A DNA stretch of 64,000 nt, taken from assembly GCA_047967505.1 (NCBI GenBank), contig CM106538.1, one strand, 5' to 3'. The notes under the pieces are model-generated. The model did no database searches, was not told the DNA's origin, and was given only the letters and a program-made list of their open reading frames with translations. The translations under genes were made by a program, and so were the position numbers. This document shows, one piece after another, positions 22,040 through 33,822 of the stretch (positions are counted from its first letter, which is position 1; each line of letters begins with the position of its first letter). Source of the DNA: Dipteris shenzhenensis. Taxonomy: Eukaryota; Polypodiophyta; Polypodiopsida; Gleicheniales.

Positions 22040-24821
22040 CTACCTTCTCCGCCCAATGCCAAGTCTCTGAAGATGACCCTGAAGCTGATTCTTCTCGAGT
22101 GCCTTGGTGAAGATATCTGCTCCATTTTGCTCTATTGGACAGTAGACCAATTCCACTGTATCATGGACATAGTGATACTGAATCTCTATATGTTTTGTGT
22201 GCGCATGAAACACTGGATTTTTAGCAATGGCCATGCAACTTTGATTGTCGCACTTTAGCACAGTTGCCTCATCCTCTTGCACTCCCATGTGCCGTAAGAT
22301 CCCCCTCAGCCACACTGCTTCACATGCAGCAAAACATGTTGCCTTGTACTCAACCTCGGTAGAAGACAATGCCACTGTTGGTTGTTTCTTACTGATCCAA
22401 GAGAAGATACCTGAACCTAAAGAGAAACAATATCCAAAAACTGATTTCCTGGAATCAACATCTCCAGCCCAATCTGAGTCACAATGACCAGCCAAGGAAG
22501 TGCCTATACCATAGGTGATGCCATAATCAAGAGTGCCCTTCACATACCTGAGCACCCGCATCCCTACATTCCAATGATTCTCTCGGGGCTTATTGGAGAA
22601 CCTGCTCAAAATGCCAACAGTAAAACTAATGTCTAGTCTGGTGTTGCGCAGATAGATGAGACTGTCGACCAACTTCCTGTACCTCCCGATGTCTACTGGT
22701 GGTGAGGCATCCTCCATAGACAACCTTGCATTTACCTCCATAGGTGTAGCTATCTCCTTGCACTCGAACATACCAGATGCCTTCAAGATCTCCCTTGCAT
22801 ATTTTTGCTGAGAGATAAAGATCTTGCTTGGCTCTTACCAGACTTCAATCCCCAAACAGTAGTGCATCAAGCCTAAGACTATCACCTCAAACTCTATGCT
22901 CAACACCTTTCTAGTCTGCTGGATCATGTCTTTATAGTCACCTGTAATAAGGAGATCATCCACATATAGAACAATAATAGCAGTTTTTCCACCTTTCCTT
23001 GTTCTCAGAATGGGAGGCCTCAAACCCACGTGGCTGAGCCACGTACACCTCGTCCTTGAGGTCACCATTCAAGAATGCTGATTTAACATCCGTTTGATAA
23101 ACTGACCACATTTTATGAGCAGCCACCGATAGTACTGTGCGAATAGTGGTCATTCTGGCAGTCCGAGCGAAAGATTCCTGAAAATCAAACCCTTCAACCT
23201 CCAAAAATCCTTGTGCAACCAATATGGCTTTGTACTTTTCCAAAGTCCCATCGACCTTGTACTTTACCTTCCAAACCCACTTGGTGCCAATAACCTTTCT
23301 ATTAGGTAGTCAATCTACTAGCTCCCAAGTTTCATTCTTCATGATGCTGTCATATTCTACTTGCATAGCATTTTTCCAATCTCGGTCTGCAAGTGCTTCC
23401 TCCAAACTCGCAAGCTCCTTTACTTCTGCAATAGTCTCAACCATCAAGGCCATATTGACTATGTGAGCAGAAGCCCTCCTTTGCTCCTTGATTCTTTGAG
23501 ACCGCCTTGGTCCATCTGCATGCTGCTCAATAGACATAGGCATCTAGTTATCATGGTCGTAGAGCTGCCTTACCCATCACGACAATGGCTTTTTTGGTGG
23601 TCTAACAACAGGTTGGTGACTTATACCTTCATCATCTGATATTTCCTCCTCCTTTATAACTCTTGGGATAGGTCCATAGTGAATTACCTCTTCGCTTGAT
23701 GATAAAGTGGAAGAGCTCTTCTTTGCCTCCACTGCATGTGGCTGCTCCTTGAACACCACATCGCGGCTTGCTATGATCTTCGTTGCCTCTTAGTCATACA
23801 ACTTATAGGCTTTCTTCTCATCACAATAGCCTAAGAAGATACATTTGGTGCTTTTTGGTTGTATCTTGTTTCTCTCTTTGTCTGGTACATGCGCATAGCA
23901 TTCACACCCAAACGTTCTAAAGTGGGAGACAGATAGCTTCTTACCGCTGTAAGCCTCATGTGGTGTTTTACCTTTGAGTGTCTTTGTATAGCTGTGATTA
24001 AGGGTGTAAACCGCAGTATTGACAGCATCAGCCCAAAAGTGGTTTGGCAGTCTAGCACCTTTCAACATACACCTCCCCACCATCTCCACCATGGTCTGCA
24101 TTCGGCATTCAACAACCAAATTTTGCTGAGGCGTATGTGGTGTTATCGTTTGTCGCTTGATCCCTTTGCTCTTGCAAAAATCTCCAAACTCTATAGAAAC
24201 AAACTCACCACCACGATCCGATCTGATTTTCTTCACTTTTCTCCTTGTTTCATTTTCAACAAGCTGGAGCCATTCTTTAAATTTACCAAAAGCTTGAGCC
24301 TTTTCGCGAAGAAAGTACACCCACATCTTCCTACTATAGTCATCGGCAATCAATAAAAAATATGAAGATCCCCCCAAGGCCTGTGTAGGCATCTTATCCC
24401 ATAAGTCAACATGCACCAACTCTAGAGGAGCATTTGCTCTATTCTTGCTTTCTTGTGGGAATGCCTTTCTCTATTGCTTGCCCATCATGCAAGCTTCACA
24501 TGGTTCTTTGATTTCTGTGACTGCATGTAAGTGAGCAACCATACCTTGCTTCAACATCTCCTTCAGCATTGCAAATCCGATGTGGCCGAATCTTTCATGC
24601 CAAAGTCTACTTGTGCCCACTCCAGCGGTGGCTATAAGTGCACTTAGCTCATACAAGTTGTTCCTCCTTACTCTTGTGCCAACAAGATTGCATGCACTAT
24701 CGATAATTTTTGCTCCTGTCTTGTTGAACCTCACCTCATGGTCAAGGTCAGTTATGGAGGCAACTGATAGCAAATTTCTCTTGATTTGTAGTACATACAG
24801 CACATTAGATAGTTTCTTAAC
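22040..24821 (-). pseudogene. Outer copia integrase, RT and RNase H
   Basis: Reading leftward, it begins just after the nested insertion. Integrase shows the zinc site ('HERFGHIGF', 'CEACMMGKQ'), the first Asp in 'LVHVDLWDK', the second Asp in 'IRSDRGGEF' and the Glu in a changed 'VVECRMQ' context. A stop follows [11 protein letters not shown] has '[13 protein letters not shown]' and a YVDD box ('VLYVDDLLITGD', about 22950). RNase H is open from 22786 to 22040 with 'HCDSDWAGD', 'LSSTEVEYKA' and 'DIFTKALEK'. Several frame breaks (near 22800, 23250, 23550, 23780) disable it. It is useful as an undeleted reference for the integrase region missing at 60.9 kb. Confidence 0.88.
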
Positions 24822-25169
24822 TGTTGAGATATCGAGCTCCACTCGAGATATGCCAGGGTGACCGCTGTGTACTTATGTCACCGACTTGTTAGCTGGAGAT
24901 GCGGTTGGTACATCGCCCACGAATAATGGATGACAGCTATCCTTATCTACTATAGTTTGTGGCTCAGTTAGTATGCCACCTTAGTTAGTTGAGTTTGGTT
25001 TGAGACCCACATATAGGGTTCTTCTATTTGTTTGTACTAGAGTTCTTTTGGCTTACACAACTAAGAAGAGGAAAACTGTTTTCAGCCTCCACCTTTGTGT
25101 GTATTCCCCCATTGTGATTGTGAGAAAGCCTTAAGTGAGACTCCTTCCCTCTCTCCCACAATCTTCACA
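24822..25169 (+). repeat. 5' LTR of nested copia
   Basis: 348 bp from TGTTGAGATATCGAGC to ATCTTCACA. It lacks a 4 bp AGCT present in the 3' LTR. Confidence 0.93.
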
Positions 25170-25181
25170 TGGTATCAGAGC
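25170..25181 (+). other. tRNA-Met primer-binding site of nested copia
   Basis: TGGTATCAGAGC directly follows the 5' LTR. It is the standard site complementary to the 3' end of initiator tRNA-Met used by plant copia elements. Confidence 0.9.
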
Positions 25182-25673
25182 CTTGTTCGTGGTAAGGAGC
25201 TCAAGAAAGCAAGCCAAGTTCGTGGTGTCCTGGTAAGAGGACCAGTGTTGCTTTCCTATTTCGAGTTTGGGAGCAAATCTCTGCAGGTAGCACAGCCAGA
25301 AGTGCAGGAGTGCACTGTTTCAGATTGAGACGCCCTTTGCGGTGTGGCGAGAGCACAGTATATGCTGCGGGAGGCGTTTCGGGGCCCGTTTTGAAGGCGG
25401 AAGTTCTTCGCAGGCACTCAGGAAAAGGCCCTGTTTTTTGCTGTGCGACCACTGCGCGGCTAGTCGGTGGAAAGGTGCTGCAGAAATTGCATCGTATGCC
25501 TGTGTGCAGAGATATTGGGAGTTGCAGATTCATGCCTGTTGCTTGTTGATGCAAAATCGTCACTAGGAAGTGACTGTGTGGTGAAATACCACTTTCGTCA
25601 GTTTTGCAGATCTGCCCGTGTGAGGCAAAAGCTGTGTTTTTTGCAGTGACAGAATATTTTGCAGTGTTCTGTA

Positions 25674-26640
25674 ATGGCATCTGATTCTCTTTCACAGATT
25701 GTCACTGAAAAGCTTGACAAGAACAACTTCCAGGCATGGAAGTTTAGAATGACGAATTTCTTGATGGGAAAAGGCTATTGGGAATTCATTACAGGAAATG
25801 AAGAAGAACCTGTTCTTCCTAATGTTCCCAGTCAACAGGAAATGCAGGCATTTAAAGGATGGCATGAGAGAGCCAGGAAAGTTATGTACTGGCTATCTAT
25901 CAGTATTTCGGACTCCATGATTGTGCATATTCAGGATGCAAATACGCCAAAGGAGGCATGGGATACTTTGGCAAAGATGTACAGCACAAATACGCAAGCC
26001 AGGAAAATGCAACTCAAACAGGAGTTGCACAATGTGAAGAGAGAAAATTTGAGCATAAATGACTACCACATGAAAGTGAAGAAAATTGCAGATGCACTTG
26101 CTTCCATTGGGTCGCCAGTGGATGATGACGATTTGGTCTCTGTGACCTTGAACGGTCTAGGAAAGGATTATGCATAGTTCCGGACATCCATTGCCGTCCG
26201 TGAAAACTTTCCTGATTTTGAGGAGTTGATTGCTCTTCTAATTTCTGAAGAGCAGAGAAATGGGGGTGCATCTTCTTCAGCAGGAACTTCAAAAGAAACT
26301 GTCTTCTACTCAAATGCTGGCAGAGGTAGAGGCAGAGGTAGAGGAGGCCGATCTGCAGGCCATGGTAGAAATCAGAATATGTAGCAAACGCAAGAAAACC
26401 AGTCCTATGCAGGAGGACGTGGTAACTCTAGAGGCAGGGGGAGCCAAAGAGCCGTGGTGGATGGCAGAGAGGCCAAAATGCAAACAGCAATATTGAATGC
26501 TACTATTGTGGCAAAATGGGTCATATGGCTAAAGACTGCTACAAAAAGCAGAATGACATTATGAGTGGAAAATTGCAGCAAGGCAATTATGCATCCTCTA
26601 GTAGACAGGGCGATGACAGAAATGAGCATTTGTTTATGGT
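25674..26640 (+). pseudogene. Nested copia gag
   Basis: It starts at ATG 25674 (MASDSLSQ). The capsid-type region ('NNFQAWKFRMTNFL', 'AWDTLAKMY', 'ALASIGSPVDDDDLV') is open to a TAG at 26175-26177. Reading continues in the same frame past it to a second TAG near 26382. The zinc knuckle CYYCGKMGHMAKDC (about 26498-26539) is in another frame, so a frameshift lies around 26.4 kb. Both stops are CAG-to-TAG type changes if glutamine was ancestral. Gag would form the virus-like particle. The ~490 bp leader 25182-25673 has no supported gene. Confidence 0.85.
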
Positions 26641-26681
26641 GCAGCATATGACAAATTCTGTAACAAGAAGAAAGCAATGAT

Positions 26682-28166
26682 GTGTGGTATGTTGACTCGG
26701 GTGCATCAAACCACATGACAGCTCACGCTAAATGGATGCAGGATGCAAGAAAAATGGAAAAACCAAGATTTGTGGAGACTGGTGATGATACTGCACATCC
26801 TATTGTGCAGATTGGCAAAATTCCTTTGTCTATGCAGGATGGGAAAAAGAAATACTTGTCTGATGTATTTCATGTCCCAAACATCACCAAGAACCTGGTT
26901 TCTGTTGGTCAAATGGTTGAGCAGGGCTTGCAGGTTAGATTTAATCCTCATGGATGCTTTGTTAAGGATATGAAAAATAATGGTCGCTTGATAGCAAAAG
27001 GAAAGAAGAAGGGCAGGATGTTTACGTTGGATGCAGACATGCCTGAATTGAGTGCAGCAATGTTTGCACATGGGACTGGTGTAGTTGCAGATATTGATAT
27101 CTAGCACAAACGCATTGGTCATGTTAATATACAGCGACTTAAATCAATGCAAGCCCAAAATATTGTTGCAGGATTGCCAAAATTCAAGGTTGCAGAAATG
27201 CACAAGATTTGTGAAGCCTGTCAATTTGGGAAACAGGCAAGGAAACCTTTTCCTAGGCATGTTCAAGAGAGTAAAAAACCATTGGAATTAATCCACTCTG
27301 ATGTGTGGACTACAAAAGCTGCATCTATTGGAGGCTCTCACTATTTTGTCACATTTATTGATGACTTCAGCAAAAAACTGTGGGTGTATTTTATGAAAAA
27401 GAAAAGTGAAGTGTTTGGGCACTTCAAAGCTTTCAAAGCTATGGTTGAAAAAGAAACAGGCCTGCAAATAAAATGCCTAAGGTCAGATGGAGGGGGAGAG
27501 TACCTCTCAAATGAGTTTGCAAGGTTCTTGCAGGAGCATGGTATAAAGCAGCAATATTCATGCAGTCATACCCCACAGCAAAATGGAATTGCAGAAAGAA
27601 AAAACAGGCATATTGGAGAGGTGTCTCGGGCTATGCTAAATGAAAAAGATCTACCAGATTATTATTGGGCTGAAGCAGTTGCTACAGTAGTCTATATAAT
27701 GAACAGGACTCCCACTGCAGCAATACATGGCATGACGCCAGAGGAGATGTATACTGGTAGGAAACCAGATATTTCTCATTTGAAGATTTTTGGTTGCATT
27801 GCTTATGTCCATGTGCCAGATGAGTTGAGGTCCAAGTTGGATCCAAAGGCTGAGAAGTGCATCTTTATTGGTTATTCTCTGCAGCAGAAAGGGTATAGAT
27901 GCTATAACCCTTCTACATGTAAGTTCACAGTGAGCAGAGATGTTGTTTTTGATGAGATGAGCAGCTGGTATAAACCAGTAAATGTGATGATTGATGTAGA
28001 TGCACAAAATGGTAATGCTGCACAGAATGCACAGCAGCAATCACAAAATATCAGTGGACCTGGAGTGTCCTCTACCAGTGGTTCACATACTTTGCCATGG
28101 ACAGGCAGATTGAGATCAGGAGAATCCCCTCAAAGCAATGTAGATAGTGGTACGCAGGTATCATGA
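26682..28166 (+). pseudogene. Nested copia protease and integrase
   Basis: The protease motif is 'WYVDSGASNHMT' (26685 onward). A TAG at 27102-27104 replaces the Trp expected before 'HKRIGHVNIQ', the first half of the integrase zinc site, which is completed by 'CEACQFGKQ'. The catalytic triad is intact: Asp in 'LIHSDVWTT', Asp in 'LRSDGGGEY', Glu in 'NGIAERKNRH'. The GKP/GYS-type region and 'CIFIGYSLQQKGY' follow. A TGA at 28164-28166 separates it from RT. Apart from the two stops the frame is continuous. Confidence 0.9.
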
Positions 28167-28193
28167 AAAGGAAAAGAGAAGGTAGATCAGCCC

Positions 28194-30032
28194 ATGTTTG
28201 ATGTGAATGCAGGTCACTCTTATGTGGATGGTGAATCCAATGGCTCAAAACAGAGCATTGATGATGAGTTGGGTATTCCTTCTGTTGTTACACCTGGAGT
28301 AAGGAAGACCAGGGATGTTTTGAGAGCACCTGGAAGTGAGCCTATTTTGCGCAGGTCTACCAGGGTTAGGTATCCTATGGATAGGCTGAAATATGATGGA
28401 TTTACAGCCATTCACTATGCCTATATGGTCAAAGTGATACAGGAACCAGAACCCACTTCTTTTGAGCAAGCCATGGGAAATGAAAAATGGGAGAAAGCCA
28501 TGGATGAAGAAATGGATGCCTTGGATGCTAATGCTACATGGGAATTGGTGCCTTTGCCTAAAGGCAAGAATGCAATTGGCTGTAAGTGGGTTTATAAGAT
28601 CAAGCACAATGCAGATGGTTCTGTGAATAGATACAAGGCAAGATTAGTTGTCAAGGGGTATGCACAGACATATGGCATTGATTATGAAGAAACTTTCAGC
28701 TCGGTTGCAAGGATGGCAACCGTAAGAGCAGCCATTGCTATGGCTGCATCAAAGGGATGGTCTTTACATCAGATGGATGTAAAGAATGCCTTCTTGCATG
28801 GTGATTTGCAAGAAGAGGTCTTTATGGAGCAGCCAGCAGGTTATGTTCATGCTACTCATCCTGAGTTTGTTTGCAGGTTGAAGAAAGCCTTGTATGGCTT
28901 GAAGCAAGCACCTAGAGCATGGTCTGACAAGATAGGACAGTATCTTGTCACTATTGGCTTTCAGATTTCCAAGGCAGATTTCTCACTCTATGTGAGAAAA
29001 ACAGAGAAAGGGATTATGCTGCTGGTCATTTATGTTGATGATTTGATCATCACAGGTGATAGTGATGAAGATATCCTTCATGTGAAAATGCTATTGAGGC
29101 AGAAGTTTGAGATGAAGGATTTGGGAGAGCTGCGTTATTTCTTGGGCATTGAGGTGATTAGATCACCAAGTGGGATACAGCTCTTGCAGAGGCAGTATGG
29201 ATTGGACATGCTGTCCAAATATGGGATGAAAGGCTGTAAGCCTATTTCAGTTCCTTTGGAGCAGAATGTGAAGCTGAGCACAGATGCAGGTGAGCTTCTG
29301 GAAGACCCTACTATGTACAGACGCATAGTAGGAAGTTTGATTTACATGACTATTACCAGGCCAGATTTGAGCTATGCTGTTGGGTTGGTAAGTCAGATTA
29401 TGCAGGCTCCAAGGAAACCGCATTTGGATGCGGCTAGACGCATACTCAGGTATGTGAAGTCCACATTGCAGTATGGACTATTTTATGAGGCTGGGGTTCA
29501 GATACAGTTGCATGGATACACTGATGCTGATTGGGCTGGTAGCATTTCTGATAGACGATCTACCAGTGGATATGTGTTCTCTTTTGGGAGTGCTGCAGTC
29601 ACTTGGAGCAGCAAGAAACAGCCTACAGTTGCCTTGTCGAGCACAGAGGCTGAGTACAGGGGTGCAGCAATGGCTGCATGTGAGGTAGCTTGGTTGCAAA
29701 AGCTACTCTATGATATGCATCAGTCTACAAATGGGCTGGTTGTCATTTATTGTGACAACATGAGCAGTATACACTTGGCAAAGAACCCAGTCTTTCATGC
29801 CAGAACAAAGCACATTGAGGTGCATTATCACTATGTGCGGGAGAAGGTTTTACTAGGTCTTATTGATCTAGTTTATGTCAGCACAGAGGATCAGGTAGCT
29901 GACATATTCACGAAAGCATTGGGCGCAGAGAAGCTGCGCAAGTTCAGAGACCTACTTGGTGTGCAGGATTTGGGATTGAGCTCGAGGGGGAGTGTTGAGA
30001 TATCGAGCTCCACTCGAGATATGCCAGGGTGA
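28194..30032 (+). pseudogene. Nested copia reverse transcriptase and RNase H
   Basis: A 612-codon open stretch covers RT ('KWVYKIKHNADGS', 'QMDVKNAFLHGDL', '[10 protein letters not shown]', YVDD in '[12 protein letters not shown]') and RNase H ('YTDADWAGS', '[13 protein letters not shown]', 'YCDNMSSIHLAKN', '[11 protein letters not shown]'). This portion is intact. Its stop codon (30030-30032) lies 40 bp inside the 3' LTR, so the last ~13 residues are LTR-encoded. A purine-rich GAGCTCGAGGGGGAG just before 29993 is the polypurine tract. Confidence 0.92.
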
Positions 30033-30344
30033 CCGTTGTGTACTTATGTCACCGACTTGTTAGCTGAAGATGCGGTTGGTACACCGCCCACGAATAATAG
30101 CTGGATGACAGCTATCCTTATCTACTATAGTTTGTGGCTCAGTTAGTATGCCACCTTAGTTAGTTGAGTTTGGTTTGAGACCCACATATAGGGTTCTTCT
30201 ATTTCTTTGTACTAGAGTTCTTTTGGCTTACACAACTAAGAAGAGGAAAACTGTTTTCAGCCTCCACCTTTGTGTGTATTCCCCCATTGTGATTGTGAGA
30301 AAGCCTCAAGTGAGACTCCTTCCCTCTCTCCCACAATCTTCACA
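29993..30344 (+). repeat. 3' LTR of nested copia
   Basis: 352 bp, TGTTGAGATATC...CTTCACA, followed by the TTAAC target duplication. Four of its five substitutions relative to the 5' LTR are transitions. Confidence 0.93.
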
Positions 30345-30349
30345 TTAAC

Positions 30350-31571
30350 ATCTCCATTCACAGAAACAAATGAAACCGTACCTGTACCCTCAACAGGGCA
30401 TTTTGCGTTATTACCAACCGTCATGGTGATGGGCTCCTGTAGAGGCTACATGGAACAATATAGACCCTTCTTGCAAGTCATGTGATAAGAGGCACCACTA
30501 TCCAACACCCATGAATCAGTGGTTGAAGCTTCTTGAACTGAGGAACACTCTTCCTCAATGGCCAAAAATAGATCCAACTCTGCTTCCGTTGTGTTAGCTG
30601 TCTCTTTCCCCTTATCTGTCTTCTTCAGGATACCATTCTTTTCATCTGCTTTCTTGACCCGGCAATCTACAATCATATGGCCCTTCTTTTTGCAGTAGAA
30701 GCATTCTCCCTTAAACTTCTTCTTGCTGCCCTTCTTCTTTTTGTCACCACTAGTAGAGGACTCACCTTTGGTGGAGGAACCACCTTTGCCTTTCATGTGG
30801 GAGAGAAAGCAACATCCCCATTGCCGCCTCCATCTCGAGCTTTAAGCCTCAATTCCTCCTCCATAACTGAAGCACAGAACTCCTCAAATGACAATGGTTG
30901 GGGTCTCACCTGAGTGTTAACCACTGCTACCAATCCATCAAACCTTGGTGGACATATCCAGAGACACCGCCAAGCTAGCTCTTTGCTAGTCTTTTGTATC
31001 CCAACACCAACCATCTGGTCACGCAGATTTTTTATTCAGGTTATGAACACCTCCGCTCTCTCTCCTTCATTAAACTTCTCTGCTGCGAGTTGATTCTCTA
31101 GGTTTTGGATCCTTGTCTGACTCCGTGTCTCATACTAACTCTTCAATATGTTCCAGGCCACAGTTGCCTTAGATGTATGCTAAAACACTATCAGTAGTAC
31201 TTGTAACTAGGGCACATAGAGCATCTGCATTCTTGTGTTTCCAAGCTCATAGAAGGTCGGCATTAGGAGGTATTGTACTCCTCAGATTTGCTGGGTCGAG
31301 GGTTCCTTGTGGTTCTAGGTCAGTCCCGAGTACTGTCTCCGAAAGCTCATATGAATCCAGAATAGCAGCAATTTTAAACTTTCATAGAGTGTAGTTCGTA
31401 CCATCTAGCTTGCCTTCAATAAAGGCTGGTGGGCAAATCCTCAAGGCCTGGATTGTTGGTGCAGCAGCAGCTACCGAGCCGCTTCCTGCTAAGCCACTTC
31501 CTATTGCCATCACTTTGTATGCTGTTGAAGCCCTCGCCTCTCTTCTATTCTTCGATCCTTAGAGCCGCCTG
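30350..31571 (-). pseudogene. Outer copia gag and protease
   Basis: Continuing the outer element to the right of the nested insertion, the minus strand encodes the capsid-like region (about 31570-30840, several frames), the zinc knuckle CFYCKKKGHMIVDC (about 30700) and the protease motif 'WVLDSGASYHMT' (about 30500). 30796-30449 is one clean stretch of 116 codons. The ORF was cut by the nested copia about 45 codons after the protease motif; the homologous undisrupted order is seen at 61.6 kb. Confidence 0.85.
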
Positions 31572-31584
31572 GGCTTTGATACCA
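31572..31584 (-). other. Primer-binding site of outer copia
   Basis: The plus strand reads GGCTTTGATACCA next to the LTR; on the coding strand this is TGGTATCAAAGCC, one mismatch from the tRNA-Met site TGGTATCAGAGC. Confidence 0.8.
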
Positions 31585-32232
31585 TGTTAAATTACACGGC
31601 GCAATGGAACAGAAACTGAACAAAAGAATATAGAGTACACATCAAACTGGAGAGGAACAAACTTTTCCTTCAATACTGATGTAGTACAGATGATGGCTCC
31701 ATCCACCCGTGCACTCCCACAGTGGAGCTTAGATGGCAATCTAGATAGATACTAGGTGAAGAGCTACTAGCTAGAAGATCTGATCTGATCTGGACTGATC
31801 TAATCCAATGGACTGGGGAGGTCGCCTCTTTATAGCTATGAGGGTGGTAGTTGGATCAACGTAGTCGGTGGAGTTGACCAGTCGACCTAGTCGGTGGAGC
31901 TGACCAGTCAACCTAGTCGATGGAACCAACTAGTCGTCCATGGAATATTCAGGGAATATTTCCTATACCATTGCCTCCGAGGCTCCCACCCCCGAACCCC
32001 CACCAGGGGGGCTGCTGGCCCCCAGGCCTCAGCAAGAATAAGGGGCTCCCACACAATCACCTTTCTACCATCAACAGTCTCGTTGATAGACCTCATCTGA
32101 CATGCAAGTCAGGATCCACCATCCAGTGTCCCGAGCTCACACATGGCTTCTCCTCATATGGGGGCCTTACAACTTGAGCACCTTGGACCACTGGTGGTTA
32201 CTAGGAGGGTGGGGCATTGAGCATATCTAACA
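31585..32232 (-). repeat. 5' LTR of outer copia
   Basis: 648 bp, same ends as the 3' LTR. The two differ by many scattered substitutions and a few small indels, clearly more than the nested copia's LTRs. This agrees with the nesting order. Confidence 0.9.
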
Positions 32233-32558
32233 CAATCATAGAGGACAAAGCAGAGGACCTATTCAAGAACAGAGAGTCAGTGTCCACGCCCATAGGGGAG
32301 AGGACACCCGCCTCCAGGTCTAGGGCAAAGAGGGCCTCCACATCCAAGAAGAGGCCCTCCACATCAAGGGCACAGAGGCCGTCCTCCATCAAGGAGATAT
32401 AGGTCTGTGGCACTTTGGGAAATAAGAAAGTTTCAAAAAGCTATCGATTTGCTCATCCCAATGGCAAGCTTTGCAAGGGTGATACACGAGGTCATGGAGG
32501 ACCTCAACAATAGCCCCATTCCCCAGTATTATAGACGTGGAATTGTCAAGGCTCCATG
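32233..32558 (+). pseudogene. CENH3-like pseudogene copy 2, tail and first core helices (segment 2 of 3)
   Basis: After the copia, the pseudogene resumes with the Ser/Arg/Lys-rich tail ('GERTPASRSRAKRAS') and then the histone core from 'VALWEIRKFQKA' through 'LLIPMASF' to 'EVMEDLNNSP'. Where copy 1 has a TAG after EVM, copy 2 has GAG, so that stop is private to copy 1. About 14 bp at the KPG of the core start are lost here. The segment is cut at 32558 by the gypsy LTR, inside the extended loop 1. Confidence 0.7.
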
Positions 32559-33746
32559 TGTTGGCTCTTTCCTACTGCTTTCGTAGGAAGAGCTGGGTAT
32601 TCTTGTTAGCAGGGTTCCGAGGCTTTTTGTCACCTACAAATATATTGGAATTGTCGGTTGTAGTATATGTGTAGCTTAGGACCTCGAGTCGTGTTCCGGT
32701 GAGAGACGTAGGCTTAAGTGTGGTAAGTAAACAAAGTGCAAGCATGTGTAAAAGAAATGTAAACCATCTTTGTTGAGGTAATGAAGGCTTTCACCTTCAT
32801 TGGGGGTTGTAGGGTTTAGGAGGAGTTTAAGGGTTCAGAAGGAGGTTCCAGGGTTTAGAAAGAGTTCCAGGGTTCAGAGGGAGTTCCAGGGTTCAGAAAG
32901 AGTTCCAAGGTTTAGAAAGAGGTTCCAGGGTTTAAAAGGAGTCCAGGGTTAGAAGGAGGATCCAAGGTTCAGAGTAGAGTACATGGTGGAGAACTCGTCT
33001 CCCTCGTAGATCATGGAGTTTAAGGGTTTAGGAAAGCATAGGAGTGGGAGAGGAAGAAGGTGTAAGAGCATGGGTGAAAGAAGAGAGAGGAGGGAGGAGG
33101 AGGAGGGAAGAGGAGGAGGGAGGGGGAGGAGAGAGGAGGAGGAGGTGGAGGGAGGAGGAGGAGGAGGAGGAGGAGAAGGAGGAAGGAGGAGGAGGAGGAG
33201 AAGGAGGAAGGAGGAGGAGGGAGGAGGAGAGGGAGAGGGTGGGTTGCAGGGTTGGAGGAGAGGGGAGAAGGGTTGCAAGGTTAGGACATGCTTTTGGACG
33301 TGCAGTGCAAGGAAGCATGGACACTTGAGACAAATGCTTGGAATACCAAACTAGAGTCAACACAATGCCCCAAAGAGTGTGGGCTTCATTCCATTATGGG
33401 GTATTTATACAAGTTGGAGAGCTTCTCTCTCTGCATGTAACACAAAGTCGTATCACAAAGTTGTAACACAAAGTTGTATCACAAAGTTGTAACACAAAGT
33501 TGTAACACATTCTCTCTCTACATGTAGAAGTTGTAACACAAAGTTGTAACACAAACTTGTAACACAAAGTTGTTACACAAAGTCGTAACACAAAGTTGTG
33601 TCTAGAAGTTGTAACACAAAGTTGTAACACAAAGTTGTATCACAAAGCTCTATCACAAAGTTGTATCACAAAGTTGTGTCTAGAAGTTGTAACACAAAGT
33701 TGTAACACAAAGTTGTATCACAAAGTTGTATCACAAAGTTGTAACA
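32559..33746 (-). repeat. 3' LTR of gypsy element (1188 bp)
   Basis: TGTTGGCTC...GTAACA as read on the plus strand. It contains a ~20 bp array (AGGGTTCAGAAGGAGTTCC type, 32815-32990), a GGA-rich tract (33050-33240), a TATA box on the coding strand (33402-33409) and, at the outer-start end, about 300 bp of a 13 bp repeat CACAAAGTTGTAA/T (33440-33746). The partner LTR at 43097 has only a few of these units, which explains the length difference. Confidence 0.88.
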
Positions 33747-33760
33747 CCTTCTCTTTCTTC
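33747..33760 (-). other. Polypurine tract of gypsy element
   Basis: CCTTCTCTTTCTTC on the plus strand is GAAGAAAGAGAAGG on the coding strand, directly before the 3' LTR start TGTTAC. This fixes element orientation and LTR boundary. Confidence 0.8.
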
Positions 33761-33822
33761 ATAAGTTCATGTTGGCACAGAGTCAACATACTCCCGGATC
33801 CATTTTATTACCCGTCCTCGGG

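Larger units (their letters stand above)
24822..30344 (+). mobile_element. Young Ty1/copia retrotransposon nested in the outer copia
   Basis: 5523 bp with LTRs 24822-25169 and 29993-30344, flanked by a perfect TTAAC target duplication (24817-24821, 30345-30349). The LTRs differ by five substitutions and one 4 bp indel, so the insertion is recent. All domains are present in order (gag, zinc knuckle, protease, integrase, RT, RNase H), but at least four premature stops and one frameshift make it non-autonomous. It lies in the opposite orientation to its host element, between the protease and integrase coding regions. Confidence 0.95.
21354..32232 (-). mobile_element. Ty1/copia retrotransposon, host of a nested element
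   Basis: It is a complete minus-strand element. The 5' LTR is 31585-32232 and the 3' LTR 21354-22010, both TG...CA. The primer site lies just inside the 5' LTR and the polypurine tract at 22011-22020. The target duplication is CAACC/CAATC (one mismatch) at 21349-21353 and 32233-32237. Without the nested copia it measures about 5.35 kb, a normal copia length. Coding is gag, protease, integrase, RT and RNase H, but decayed. It belongs to the same broad lineage as the element at 58091-63393 (similar LTR blocks and protein). It interrupts the acidic tail segment of the CENH3-like pseudogene. Confidence 0.92.

Noticed and set aside
33013-33363. Arg/Glu/Gly-rich and Ser/Leu/Pro-rich ORFs in the gypsy LTRs (also 43202-43591)
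   Set aside because: They are GGA/CCT repeat translations inside an LTR, present in several overlapping frames.
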